From contig CAVTBY010000002.1 of NCBI GenBank assembly GCA_963733085.1, forward strand, positions 558,001-622,000: a DNA stretch of 64,000 bases. The letters run 5' to 3'. Each line of letters opens with the position of its first letter. Position 1 is the first letter of the stretch. The position numbers were made by a program, and so were the translations under genes. The notes beneath the pieces are model-generated. The model did not search any database. It saw only the letters and a program-made list of their open reading frames with translations, and was not told the DNA's origin. This DNA comes from Desertimonas sp963733085 (GTDB lineage Bacteria > Actinomycetota > Acidimicrobiia > Acidimicrobiales > Ilumatobacteraceae). This document shows, piece by piece, positions 54,976 to 63,058 of the stretch.

Positions 54976-55236
54976 ATGGAAACGAGCAGAACAACCCTCG
55001 AACGGGTCGCGTCGATCCTCGCATCGACGTTGGGCATCGAGGAACGGGCCGCGTCGTTCACTGCAGCGACGCCACTGCTCGGCAGTCTCCCGGAGCTCGA
55101 CTCGTTGGCCGTGGTCGAGATTGCCACCGCTCTCGAGTCGCACTTCGGGTTCGAGATCGACGAGTCTGAGTTCACGGCCGACGTGTTCGAAACGATGGGC
55201 TCGCTGACCGCGTTCGTCGACGCGTCTCGAGCCTGA
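54976..55236 (+). CDS. acyl carrier protein
   Basis: 86 residues from the ATG at 54976. Four-helix ACP with the phosphopantetheine serine in PELDSLAVVEIATALESHFG and a preceding FTAATPLLGSL loop; the acidic third helix IDESEFTADVFETMGSLTAF is also typical. It is a dedicated ACP in the polysaccharide locus rather than the fatty-acid synthase one, judged by neighbours. It would carry an aminoacyl or acyl group for the adjacent decarboxylase/acyltransferase system. Confidence 0.9.
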   Translation: METSRTTLERVASILASTLGIEERAASFTAATPLLGSLPELDSLAVVEIATALESHFGFEIDESEFTADVFETMGSLTAFVDASRA

Positions 55237-55722
55237 CCACCGCCGCCGCGCAACGCTGTCGTTGGGCGTCGATCGTCGCCCGATGAAACTGCAGAGGTCC
55301 TCCTCGGGTTTGTGTGGGTCGGTCGCTCGCTGCGTGATGGTTGGATGGCTCCGGAAGCGGACGCACCCGGGCGTCGCGCCCGTTGATCGCCTGCGGTGAC
55401 CGTCGTTCGCGCTGCATCGCCGTGCCGTCGCGGCGCTCAGCAGACCGCCAGCTTCCAGGGCCAGCGCGCTTGCCGGCGAATCGATCGAGCCCACACAAAC
55501 CCGAGGAGTTCCACTGCAGATCGAATTCCGGGGGTGACGTCGATCTAGGCGTGCCTCGGGGCTACGCCGGTGTGCTGGGACGTAAAGAACTCGCCGAGAA
55601 CTCGGAGTCGCTGGTATCTTCGTGTCACTCGGCGCCGGCGGCGCCGAGTGGCGGAACACTCAACGGGGGATCAGGTCATCTGGTTTTGCCCGAGGGGTGA
55701 CTGACTCAACGGCGGAACACAC
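55237..55722. promoter_or_regulatory. gene-free region with a perfect hairpin upstream of the glycosylphosphotransferase
   Basis: About 490 bases with no convincing gene. It contains a perfect inverted repeat with 11-base arms and a 3-base loop (55626-55636 with 55640-55650), ending 72 bases before the next start. Partly repeated GGCGGAACAC (just after the hairpin and just before the ATG) and ACTCAACGG sequences follow. It could be the terminator of the ACP transcript or a leader of the next gene; no U-run was seen. Confidence 0.45.
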
Positions 55723-57327
55723 ATGACAACACAGGAGCTGCGTCGACTGACGCGCTCGTCGACCAGGCGTGACGTGCCTCGGGCGACACTACCCATAGCG
55801 CCCCCTCGCATCGGGGAGCGTTCCGAACGGGCGGCACCGGCGCAGTCGCGCCAGTCCTCACAAGCCAGGCAACCGCTACAGATGGCGTTGCGCACCGGTG
55901 ACGCCATCGCGGTCTTCGTTGGCTTTGCCGTGCCGCTGCTCATCGTCGCTGCCCACGGTCCGCAGGGCCCTCGGCAGGCGATCGTCGAAGCCGCTGTGCT
56001 GGTTGCGGTCGGCCTCTGGTCGATGAGGCTCTATGGCCTGTGGTCTGCGCAGGTGACCACCGTGCGCTCGATCGAGATGAGCCGCCTGTTTCGTGCCGTG
56101 GTGACGCTGTCGGCGGTCACGTTGGTCGTCGACCGCAAGGCGTCGACCGATCTCCGCTTCATCAACCTCGTCTTCGCAGGGAGCATGGCCTTGTTCGTGC
56201 TGGTGTTGTGGCGCTCCGTCTATCGCGCGTACCTCAACGCCGAGCGGAGGCGCGGGCGCTACACGATGCGAGTGGCAGTCGTCGGAACGGGCCGTCACGC
56301 GAACGAGCTCAGTCAACTGTTTCTCGTCCACCCAGAGCTCGGCATGCAGGTGATGACCGTGATCGGAGAGCAACACGAAGCGATGGCTTCCGGGATGGCG
56401 CACCTCTGGAAGGGGACCTACGACCGGGCCAGCGAGGTGCTGGCGGCGGCCGATGTCGACGTCGTGGTTCTGTGCTCGACCGAGCTCGACAAGGGTTTGG
56501 TCAACTATCTGTCCGCGGAGGCGCGGGCCTGCGGACGCACGCTGTTCATCGATCCGGGCTTGTCCGGAATCGACTTCAAGCGCGTGCATACGACGGCGAT
56601 CGGCTACCAGCCGCTTCTCGAGATGTCTTCCACCTCGTTGAGCCGCTTGGAGGCGGCGACCAAGCGGGCCTTCGACGTCGTCGCGTCGGGTTTGATCGCG
56701 TTCTCGACCGCACCGGTGGTGGCGGTCATCGCCCTGCTGATCAGGCTCGAGGATCGTGGCCCCGTGCTCTACCGGCAGCAGCGAGTCGGGCGCGATGGCC
56801 GTGTCTTCGAGATGCTCAAGTTCCGTTCCATGGTGGTCGACGCTGATGCTCGTCTGGCGGCACTCGAGGCCGGCAACGAACGCAAAGGTCCGCTCTTCAA
56901 GATGGACCAGGACCCTCGGATCACTCGCATCGGACGATTCCTGCGGGCGACGAGCCTTGATGAACTTCCCCAGTTGTTCAACGTCCTGTCAGGGACGATG
57001 AGCTTGGTCGGCCCGAGGCCTGCGTTGCCCAAGGAGGTCGCCGAGTTTCCGGCAGAACTGAACGCTCGGCACGACGTGCGCCCAGGCATAACTGGCTTGT
57101 GGCAGGTCGAGGCGAGGGACAATCCGTCGTTCGAGGCGTACATCCGGCTCGATCTCTTCTACGTCCAGAACTGGACGTTGACACTGGACCTGCTCATCCT
57201 TCTCGGCACCATCGACCACATCGTGCTCCGGCCGCTCATCAAGCTGATGTATCGGCGGGAGGATGAGCGCCGCCGCATGGCGGATCTCGACGTCGCCAGC
57301 GCAGCCGCCGCGGTTCAGGCCGGTTGA
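55723..57327 (+). CDS. exopolysaccharide polyprenyl glycosylphosphotransferase (WbaP/CpsE type)
   Basis: Initiating enzyme that transfers a sugar-1-phosphate onto undecaprenyl phosphate. 534 intact residues: N-terminal four-segment membrane region (about 55-160), CoA-binding-like domain with MRVAVVGTGRHANELSQLFL near residue 190, then the catalytic bacterial sugar transferase domain: ATKRAFDVVASGLIAFSTAP, RLEDRGPVLYRQQRVGRDGR, FEMLKFRSMVVDADA, RFLRATSLDELPQLFNVLSG and TMSLVGPRPALPKEVAEFPA, then GITGLWQVEARD. All family blocks are present. This gene defines the region as a lipid-carrier-dependent exopolysaccharide locus. Confidence 0.95.
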   Translation: MTTQELRRLTRSSTRRDVPRATLPIAPPRIGERSERAAPAQSRQSSQARQPLQMALRTGDAIAVFVGFAVPLLIVAAHGPQGPRQAIVEAAVLVAVGLWSMRLYGLWSAQVTTVRSIEMSRLFRAVVTLSAVTLVVDRKASTDLRFINLVFAGSMALFVLVLWRSVYRAYLNAERRRGRYTMRVAVVGTGRHANELSQLFLVHPELGMQVMTVIGEQHEAMASGMAHLWKGTYDRASEVLAAADVDVVVLCSTELDKGLVNYLSAEARACGRTLFIDPGLSGIDFKRVHTTAIGYQPLLEMSSTSLSRLEAATKRAFDVVASGLIAFSTAPVVAVIALLIRLEDRGPVLYRQQRVGRDGRVFEMLKFRSMVVDADARLAALEAGNERKGPLFKMDQDPRITRIGRFLRATSLDELPQLFNVLSGTMSLVGPRPALPKEVAEFPAELNARHDVRPGITGLWQVEARDNPSFEAYIRLDLFYVQNWTLTLDLLILLGTIDHIVLRPLIKLMYRREDERRRMADLDVASAAAAVQAG

Positions 57328-57357
57328 GTCCCGCCAACGCCTGGCCTGGATCGGAAG

Positions 57358-57385
57358 CTGTCGGCAACCTTTGGGTTGCCGGCAG
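57358..57385. terminator. bidirectional terminator hairpin
   Basis: Twelve base pairs (one G-U) around a TTTG loop, 57358-57369 with 57374-57385, between the convergent glycosylphosphotransferase and DUF4012 genes. Position and stem strength support a shared terminator. Confidence 0.75.
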
Positions 57386-57419
57386 CGCCCGTCTCCTGAA
57401 TCAGCACTCCCCCGTGTGA

Positions 57420-59693
57420 TCAGTCGGCCACGATCTCCAACGGGCGCGCCATCGGCTGCACCCAGGTGGCCACCGTCTCCGAATGCTGGAGACCCCTGGC
57501 GAAGTCCGCCTCGATCACGACCGTCTCACCCGAAGCGATGTCGACGACCAACGAATACACGTTCCAGCCCTGTTCGACGCCGGCGTCGACTCCGACGCGT
57601 TCGCCGTTGACGGTCATCGACTCGAGGTCGAGGGCGCTGTACGCGGACAAGTACAGCCGACTGGTCCCCCGCGGGAGCCCGAGGCGGCCGCCGCCGCCGA
57701 TGATGGATCGGGCGAGTCCCTCCCTCGGCGCAGTGTTGGTGAGCTCGATTTGCAGCGTCCCCTTCGTCACACCCCGAATGTCGGTCGATTCATAGTGGGC
57801 GCGACGTTCGAGGTAGCTGTCGATCTTGTTGCCAACACCGTTGGCCACCGTGAATGCCCACCCGTCGCCGCCGCTCAGCTCCGGAATTGCCCCGTCGATT
57901 CCGAGATCCCGCAGCAGGTCCTGTTCGTCTCGGTGGGCGCTCCAGAAGAGCAGCCGTCGTTCCTCGACGAGTGGGCCGAAGTCCGTGGCGAGTTGGATCG
58001 GATCGGGGAGGTCGCCGGCCATCATCGCCTCGAACGCCGCTGTGGCTGCCTCGGCGAGGACGTCGTGGCGACCTTCGGTGTCGACTGCACCGACGACGTA
58101 TTGGTCGTGCAGCAGGTAGGACGCGGCGTTGTCTGCGGACAGCTGTTGGTCGACCGACGTCAGGTTGACGGCGGTCGTGTAGCGGAGCATTCCGGCGATG
58201 ACGAACGGGTCGGCGACGATCACTCCGTCGATGACTCGACCAGTGGTCTGTTCGTAGAGGCATGTGGCGATCTCGCCGACCCAGGGAAAGTGAGGTGTCA
58301 TCGCCAAGTTGCCGAAGGCGGCGGCCTTGCCTTGTTCAGCGTCGTAGCCAAACCGACCGCACTGATCGAGGGAGCCGGCAGCCCCGGTGACCCGAACGCC
58401 GGCCACCGCGCGGTCGAGGTCTGCCGCCTGGCCCGAGTTGGTCAGCGTCAGCAGACCGTTGTCCGCAGTCAGCTCGGCGTAGCCGCCGATCACACCGCCT
58501 AGACCCCGCGACTCCGCAGGGTTCGTGAACAGGAGTAAGTAGCGACGCGGTCGGTCTGCTCCAAGCATGTCTGGCGCCATCCCAATGGCGGAGAGCGCAC
58601 TGTCGAGCGATGGTAGGTGGTCCGCGATGCTGTCATCGAAGTCGTCGAGGACGGACTTCGCTTTCGGGACCAACCACGGCGATTGAGCTGCATCCGTAGC
58701 AGCTTGTAGCTCGTTCAATGCGCCGCGGACGTCGCTCAACGGAGACTCGATCGCCGCCAACGCATCGAGGTCGATGCGGCCGTCTTCGACACGCAGTCGC
58801 TCGATGTCGATCTGCTCGAGTGCGTCAGCCACAGTGGCAGCGCCGGCTGCGCCAGTGGCACTCATGTCGACGACTGCGTCGCGGTGCTGGGCGAGTACGG
58901 GCACGAACGCAGCCGGTCGGACCCACGGTCGATCGAGCTGTTTGCTCGCTGACTCGAGCTCGCCAGCTGACTTACGGAACCACTCGGCTGCCTCCTCGAA
59001 CCTGTCGTGCTCGAGCGCCGCCACGCCGAGTTCGGCGCTACGGACGCCATCGGAGAGCGCCTGGCGGGCGGTCGCAACCGCGTAGCCGGTGCCGGCGCCA
59101 GCGGCGACGACGAAGAGAATCACCGAGGTCAACCACATCCACGCCACTCGACGAACTCGTTTCGGAAAACCTCGGATGCCGAATACGTAGACGGCGGCGG
59201 CGCAGGACAGTGCGACGATCGCGGTGAATCCGAGAAACCGCTCGTGGCCGGCACGGATCAGCACGTTGAAGGTGACTGCTGCCGAGATCGCCAGGAACTC
59301 GGGGCGATCGAGCCGCCAGACGCGCACGACGAGAGGAATCGTCCCGGCAATGGCGCCAAGCACGATCAAGGACGGATTGAGCGTTGCCGCCGCGGTGGCG
59401 GCGAGGGCCAGCGTCCACCACGGCGCCTCGGATCCGATGATCGTGATCAGGGCGACACCAAGGCCGGCCAGCAGCGCGTCGTTGAGCGGATGCCCGGTCG
59501 GCGCGGCATCACTGGCGATCGCGACGAGGCCCGCGACGACGCCGATGATCGCTGTTGCGAGGCGGCTAGCGAGGTCAGTCCATGCCGAGTTGCCGTTCGA
59601 ACGGCTCGTCAGTCGTTCCGAGACCGGGTCTGGACGCGGCCGGGTAGGTACAACGCTCACCACGCCTCGTTGATCCCCGCCGGGGTGCGCCAC
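57420..59693 (-). CDS. DUF4012 membrane protein
   Basis: Up to 757 residues. The N-terminal quarter has several hydrophobic segments (about 44-205), followed by a coiled region (ELGVAALEHDRFEEAAEWFR and KSAGELESASKQLDRPWVRP) and the DUF4012 core: RRYLLLFTNPAESRGLGGVI, GGYAELTADNGLLTLTNSG and HFPWVGEIATCLYEQTTGRV, then DGVIVADPFVIAGMLRYT. DUF4012 proteins occur in actinobacterial and other EPS loci; their biochemical role is not established, although a LytR-like assembly function has been suggested from domain similarity. The true start may be about 11 codons inside (VSVVPTRPRPDP). Confidence 0.85.
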   Translation of the reverse strand: MAHPGGDQRGVVSVVPTRPRPDPVSERLTSRSNGNSAWTDLASRLATAIIGVVAGLVAIASDAAPTGHPLNDALLAGLGVALITIIGSEAPWWTLALAATAAATLNPSLIVLGAIAGTIPLVVRVWRLDRPEFLAISAAVTFNVLIRAGHERFLGFTAIVALSCAAAVYVFGIRGFPKRVRRVAWMWLTSVILFVVAAGAGTGYAVATARQALSDGVRSAELGVAALEHDRFEEAAEWFRKSAGELESASKQLDRPWVRPAAFVPVLAQHRDAVVDMSATGAAGAATVADALEQIDIERLRVEDGRIDLDALAAIESPLSDVRGALNELQAATDAAQSPWLVPKAKSVLDDFDDSIADHLPSLDSALSAIGMAPDMLGADRPRRYLLLFTNPAESRGLGGVIGGYAELTADNGLLTLTNSGQAADLDRAVAGVRVTGAAGSLDQCGRFGYDAEQGKAAAFGNLAMTPHFPWVGEIATCLYEQTTGRVIDGVIVADPFVIAGMLRYTTAVNLTSVDQQLSADNAASYLLHDQYVVGAVDTEGRHDVLAEAATAAFEAMMAGDLPDPIQLATDFGPLVEERRLLFWSAHRDEQDLLRDLGIDGAIPELSGGDGWAFTVANGVGNKIDSYLERRAHYESTDIRGVTKGTLQIELTNTAPREGLARSIIGGGGRLGLPRGTSRLYLSAYSALDLESMTVNGERVGVDAGVEQGWNVYSLVVDIASGETVVIEADFARGLQHSETVATWVQPMARPLEIVAD

Positions 59694-59912
59694 GCCGCGC
59701 TCGCCACGATGACTCGCAATGTTCCCGCCATTTCCGCCGAACCAGTGAATCCATGCTACCTGGGAGCATTCAGCGGAGGGTGACCAATGGCAGGGAAGGG
59801 TCGCTGCGTCCAGCGAAGATCTGCCGTTGCGCGCTACGAGGAAATCGGCTGCGACGCCTCCGCTCCATTTGCGTTCGTCGTGCTCGGATGCCTCGTGTAG
59901 CTTTCCGGCGCG

Positions 59913-60569
59913 ATGGCAGTTTGCTCGGTGCGCCGGGTGCTCGTCGACGGCCCGAACTCGCTGGGCGAACGCGCGCGCCGGCGTCGTTGGAGCGCCCTCA
60001 CGTCCATGTTTCCGACGATCGAAGAGATGTCAGTGCTTGATCTCGGAGGTACGGTCGATTTCTGGTCGAGGGCGCCGATCAGACCTCGGGCGCTGCACTT
60101 GGTCAATCTCGAGCCGCCAGTGGACGACCACCCGGATTGGATGCGGGTCGATGTGGCCGACGCATGTGCGATCCCTGCAGGTCTACTCGACGACTCCTAC
60201 GACCTCGTCTACTCGAACTCGGTGATCGAGCACGTCGGTGGTCATCGGCAACGTCAGGCGTTCGCGCGTCAGGTGCTCGACGCAGGCCCGGCGCATTGGG
60301 TGCAGACGCCCTATCGATACTTCCCCGTTGAACCGCACTGGGTAGCGCCGCTGATGCAGTTCTTTCCATTGCGGACACGGGCGGCGATCGGCCGAGTCTG
60401 GCCGCTCGGGACCTGTCGTCCGGAGAGCCGCCAGGAGTCGATTCGCGAGCAGATGGAGGTCGAGTTACTCGACATCACTCAGATGCGTCACTACTTTCCG
60501 GAGTCGACTCTCGTGTACGAGCGAATGTGCGGGCTGGTCAAGTCGATCATCGCCACGAGCCGAGGGTGA
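59913..60569 (+). CDS. class I SAM-dependent methyltransferase (Methyltransf_11-like)
   Basis: 218 residues. SAM motif I reads MSVLDLGGTVDFWSRAP (DLGG with a shorter glycine loop), the acidic residue is in HLVNLEPPV, motif II is in MRVDVADACAIP and DLVYSNSVIEHVGGHRQRQA follows, typical of family 11. An HWVQTPYRYFPVEPHWVAP segment belongs to a subgroup seen in glycan loci. It ends 20 bases before the ilv leader. Likely modifies a sugar or lipid in the locus. Confidence 0.83.
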   Translation: MAVCSVRRVLVDGPNSLGERARRRRWSALTSMFPTIEEMSVLDLGGTVDFWSRAPIRPRALHLVNLEPPVDDHPDWMRVDVADACAIPAGLLDDSYDLVYSNSVIEHVGGHRQRQAFARQVLDAGPAHWVQTPYRYFPVEPHWVAPLMQFFPLRTRAAIGRVWPLGTCRPESRQESIREQMEVELLDITQMRHYFPESTLVYERMCGLVKSIIATSRG

Positions 60570-60588
60570 TCCGGTGCCGGAGTTGCCC

Positions 60589-60657
60589 ATGCGCCGGCGA
60601 GCTGGCATCATTGTGCCGGTGGGCGCACTTGTGAACGCCGTCGTACTCATCTGCTAG
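60589..60657 (+). CDS. ilvB leader peptide
   Basis: Short reading frame of 22 residues: MRRRAGIIVP followed by VGALVNAVVLIC. Ten residues are Val, Leu or Ile, including GIIV and AVVLI runs just before the stop TAG at 60655. A ribosome binding site GGAG (60579-60582) lies 6 bases before the ATG. It directly precedes a hairpin series ending in an intrinsic terminator before ilvB. This is the classic arrangement of attenuation by charged branched-chain tRNA, as in enteric ilv leaders and the ilvB leader of corynebacteria. Confidence 0.85.
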   Translation: MRRRAGIIVPVGALVNAVVLIC

Positions 60658-60715
60658 CGCGCACGGAATTCCGTGTGCGCGTCTCGACCTCCCAGCCGGG
60701 AGGTCGATTGCTTTT
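60658..60715 (+). terminator. ilvBNC transcription attenuator
   Basis: The terminator stem is a perfect 9-bp inverted repeat, 60685-60693 with 60698-60706, loop AGCC, followed by ATTGCTTTT (60707-60715). A second imperfect hairpin (about 60657-60682, centred on GGAATTCC) lies between it and the leader peptide stop and would be the competing structure. A ribosome stalled at the Val/Leu/Ile codons would favour read-through into ilvB. Confidence 0.8.
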
Positions 60716-60758
60716 CGGCCCGACCCCACCCTCGATCACTTACAACGGAAGCGACGCC

Positions 60759-62507
60759 ATGAAACTCACCGGAGCACAGGCACTGATCAAGTCACTGGAG
60801 ATGGAGTCGGTCGAGGTCGTCTTCGGGCTCCCCGGCGGGTGCATCCTGCCTGCCTACGACCCGCTTCTGGAGTCGCCGATCCGCCACATCCTCGTGCGCC
60901 ACGAGCAGGGTGCCGGGCACATGGCCGAGGGCTATGCCCACGTCACCGGTCGTCCCGGCGTGGCGTTGGTGACGTCTGGCCCGGCGGCGACGAACCTCGT
61001 CACGCCGTTGATGGACGCCTACATGGACTCGATCCCGATGGTGGCGATCACCGGGCAGGTGCCGACCAAGGCGATCGGCAGCGACGCCTTCCAGGAGTGC
61101 GACACCGTCGGCATCACCCGGTCGGCGACCAAGCACAACGAGCTGGTGATGACGCCCGAGGAGCTGCCGTTGGCGATCCGCCAGGCGTTCCACATCGCCA
61201 CCACAGGGCGGCCCGGACCCGTGCTCGTCGACGTGCCCAAGGACGTGCTGCAGTTGCCGATGGAGTGGGAGTGGCCGTCGGACGCCGACGTCGCCGCATC
61301 GCTGCCCGGGTATCGCCCGACCGTGAAGGGTCACGCCAGGATGATCCGCGAGGCTGCCCGGCTGATCCTCGAGTCGACCCGCCCGGTGCTGTACGTCGGG
61401 GGCGGCATCCTCAAGGCCCGGGCCGCCGCCGAGCTGCGCGAGCTCGCCGAGCTCACCGACATCCACGTCGTCACCACGCTGATGGCCCGTGGGGCGTTCC
61501 CCGACGACCACCCGTTGGCGCTCGGGATGCCGGGGATGCACGGCAACGCCACGGCGGTGACGGCGATGCAGCGCAGCGACCTGCTGATCGCCCTCGGCGC
61601 CCGCTTCGACGACCGCGTCACCGGCAAGCTCGACGGCTTCGCCCCCGAGGCCAAGGTCATCCACGTCGACGTCGACCCGGCCGAGCAGGGCAAGGTGCGC
61701 CGCCCCGACGTGCCGATCGTCGGCGACTGCCGCGCCGTGATCGCCGAGCTGATCACGGCGATCCGCGAGCTGCGCGACTCCGGCACCGTCGCCGCCGACA
61801 CGTCGGCGTGGAAGAGCCAGCTGTCCGGCTGGCGTGAGCAGTTCCCGCTCACCTACGACCAGAGCGAGCCGGGCGCAGCGTTGAAGCCGCAGTTCTGCCT
61901 CGAGAAGCTGCGCGACCACGCTCCGGAAGGCACGATCCTGGCCTCCGGAGTCGGCCAGCACCAGATGTGGGCGTCGCAGTACTGGCGCTTCACCGAGCCG
62001 TACACCTGGGTCAACTCCGGCGGCCTCGGCACGATGGGTTTCTCGATCCCGGCGGCGATCGGCGCCAAGGTCGGCCGCCCGGACCGCACGGTGTGGGCGG
62101 TCGACGGTGACGGCTGCTTCCAGATGACTGCCCAGGAGCTCGTGACCGCGTCTGTCGAGCGGATCCCGATCAAGGTCGCCCTGCTCAACAACAGCTACCT
62201 CGGCATGGTCCGCCAGTGGCAGGAGATGTTCTACGACGAGCGCTACTCCGAGGTGTACCTGTCGCCGGACACGCCGGACTACGTTCGCTGGGCCGAGGCG
62301 ATGGGCTGCGTCGGCATCCGCGTCGAGGACGTCGCCGAGGTCGAACCGGCGATCGAGAAGGCCAACGCGATCAACGACCGTCCGGTCGTCGTCGAGTTCC
62401 GTGTCGCCTCCGAGGAGAAGGTGTTCCCGATGGTCCCGGCCGGGGCGAGCAACAGTGATCTCGTCCTGCCGCCGAGCCAGCAGTCGAACGCCGGGAGCCT
62501 GCGATGA
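60759..62507 (+). CDS. ilvB: acetolactate synthase large subunit
   Basis: ThDP- and FAD-dependent enzyme making acetolactate or acetohydroxybutyrate, first common step of branched-chain amino acid synthesis. 582 intact residues from the ATG at 60759. Features: VEVVFGLPGGCILPAYDPL, the catalytic glutamate in HILVRHEQGAGHMAEGYA, FQECDTVGITRSATKHNELV, the FAD-side GALFDDRVTGKL-like segment (ALGARFDDRVTGKLDGFAPE), and the ThDP motif VWAVDGDGCFQMTAQELVT ending KVALLNNSYLGMV. The frame is open a little upstream to 60675, but that crosses the attenuator. ilvN follows with a 4-base overlap. Confidence 0.97.
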   Translation: MKLTGAQALIKSLEMESVEVVFGLPGGCILPAYDPLLESPIRHILVRHEQGAGHMAEGYAHVTGRPGVALVTSGPAATNLVTPLMDAYMDSIPMVAITGQVPTKAIGSDAFQECDTVGITRSATKHNELVMTPEELPLAIRQAFHIATTGRPGPVLVDVPKDVLQLPMEWEWPSDADVAASLPGYRPTVKGHARMIREAARLILESTRPVLYVGGGILKARAAAELRELAELTDIHVVTTLMARGAFPDDHPLALGMPGMHGNATAVTAMQRSDLLIALGARFDDRVTGKLDGFAPEAKVIHVDVDPAEQGKVRRPDVPIVGDCRAVIAELITAIRELRDSGTVAADTSAWKSQLSGWREQFPLTYDQSEPGAALKPQFCLEKLRDHAPEGTILASGVGQHQMWASQYWRFTEPYTWVNSGGLGTMGFSIPAAIGAKVGRPDRTVWAVDGDGCFQMTAQELVTASVERIPIKVALLNNSYLGMVRQWQEMFYDERYSEVYLSPDTPDYVRWAEAMGCVGIRVEDVAEVEPAIEKANAINDRPVVVEFRVASEEKVFPMVPAGASNSDLVLPPSQQSNAGSLR

Positions 62508-63052
62508 GTGGCGATGCCATCCAACACCACATCCTGTCCGTGCTCGTCCAGAACCGGCCGGGGGTGCTCGCTCGCGTCGCCGGGCTGTTCGCCCGGCGCG
62601 GGTTCAACATCTTCTCGCTCGCCGTCGCCCCGTCCGAGCACGAGGGGATGAGCCGCATCACGATCGTCGTCGACGTCGAGTCGGCGCCGCTCGAGCAGGT
62701 GACCAAGCAGCTGTTCAAGCTCATCGAGGTCGTCAAGATCTCCGAGCTCGACCCCCGACAGTCGGTCGAGCGGGAGCTGCTCCTCGTGACGGTGCGCGTC
62801 GATCCCGACGAGCGCAGCCAGGTGCTCGAGCTGGCGACGATCTTCGACGCCAAGGTCCTCGCCGTTGCCTTCGAGGCGCTGACCCTCAGCCTCGAGGGCT
62901 CGCCCGACAAGCTCGACGACTTCGAGCAGCTGCTCGCCAGCTACGGCATCGTCGAGCTGCAACGAACCGGCCGGGTGGCACTGCCCAAGCTCGCCCATCC
63001 TCAAACCGACAAGCAAGGCCGCGTCCGCGCGCTCAAAGGAAAGGTTGGCTAG
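62504..63052 (+). CDS. ilvN: acetolactate synthase small (regulatory) subunit
   Basis: 182 residues, start overlapping the ilvB stop as ATGA. N-terminal ACT domain HHILSVLVQNRPGVLARVAG with the Val-binding loop, LFARRGFNIFSLAVAPSEHE and MSRITIVVDV, then a C-terminal regulatory domain with ELLLVTVRVDPDERSQVLEL and LEGSPDKLDDFEQLLASYGI. It confers feedback control by valine on the large subunit in known family members. Confidence 0.96.
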   Translation: MSGDAIQHHILSVLVQNRPGVLARVAGLFARRGFNIFSLAVAPSEHEGMSRITIVVDVESAPLEQVTKQLFKLIEVVKISELDPRQSVERELLLVTVRVDPDERSQVLELATIFDAKVLAVAFEALTLSLEGSPDKLDDFEQLLASYGIVELQRTGRVALPKLAHPQTDKQGRVRALKGKVG

Positions 63053-63058
63053 CAGCCA

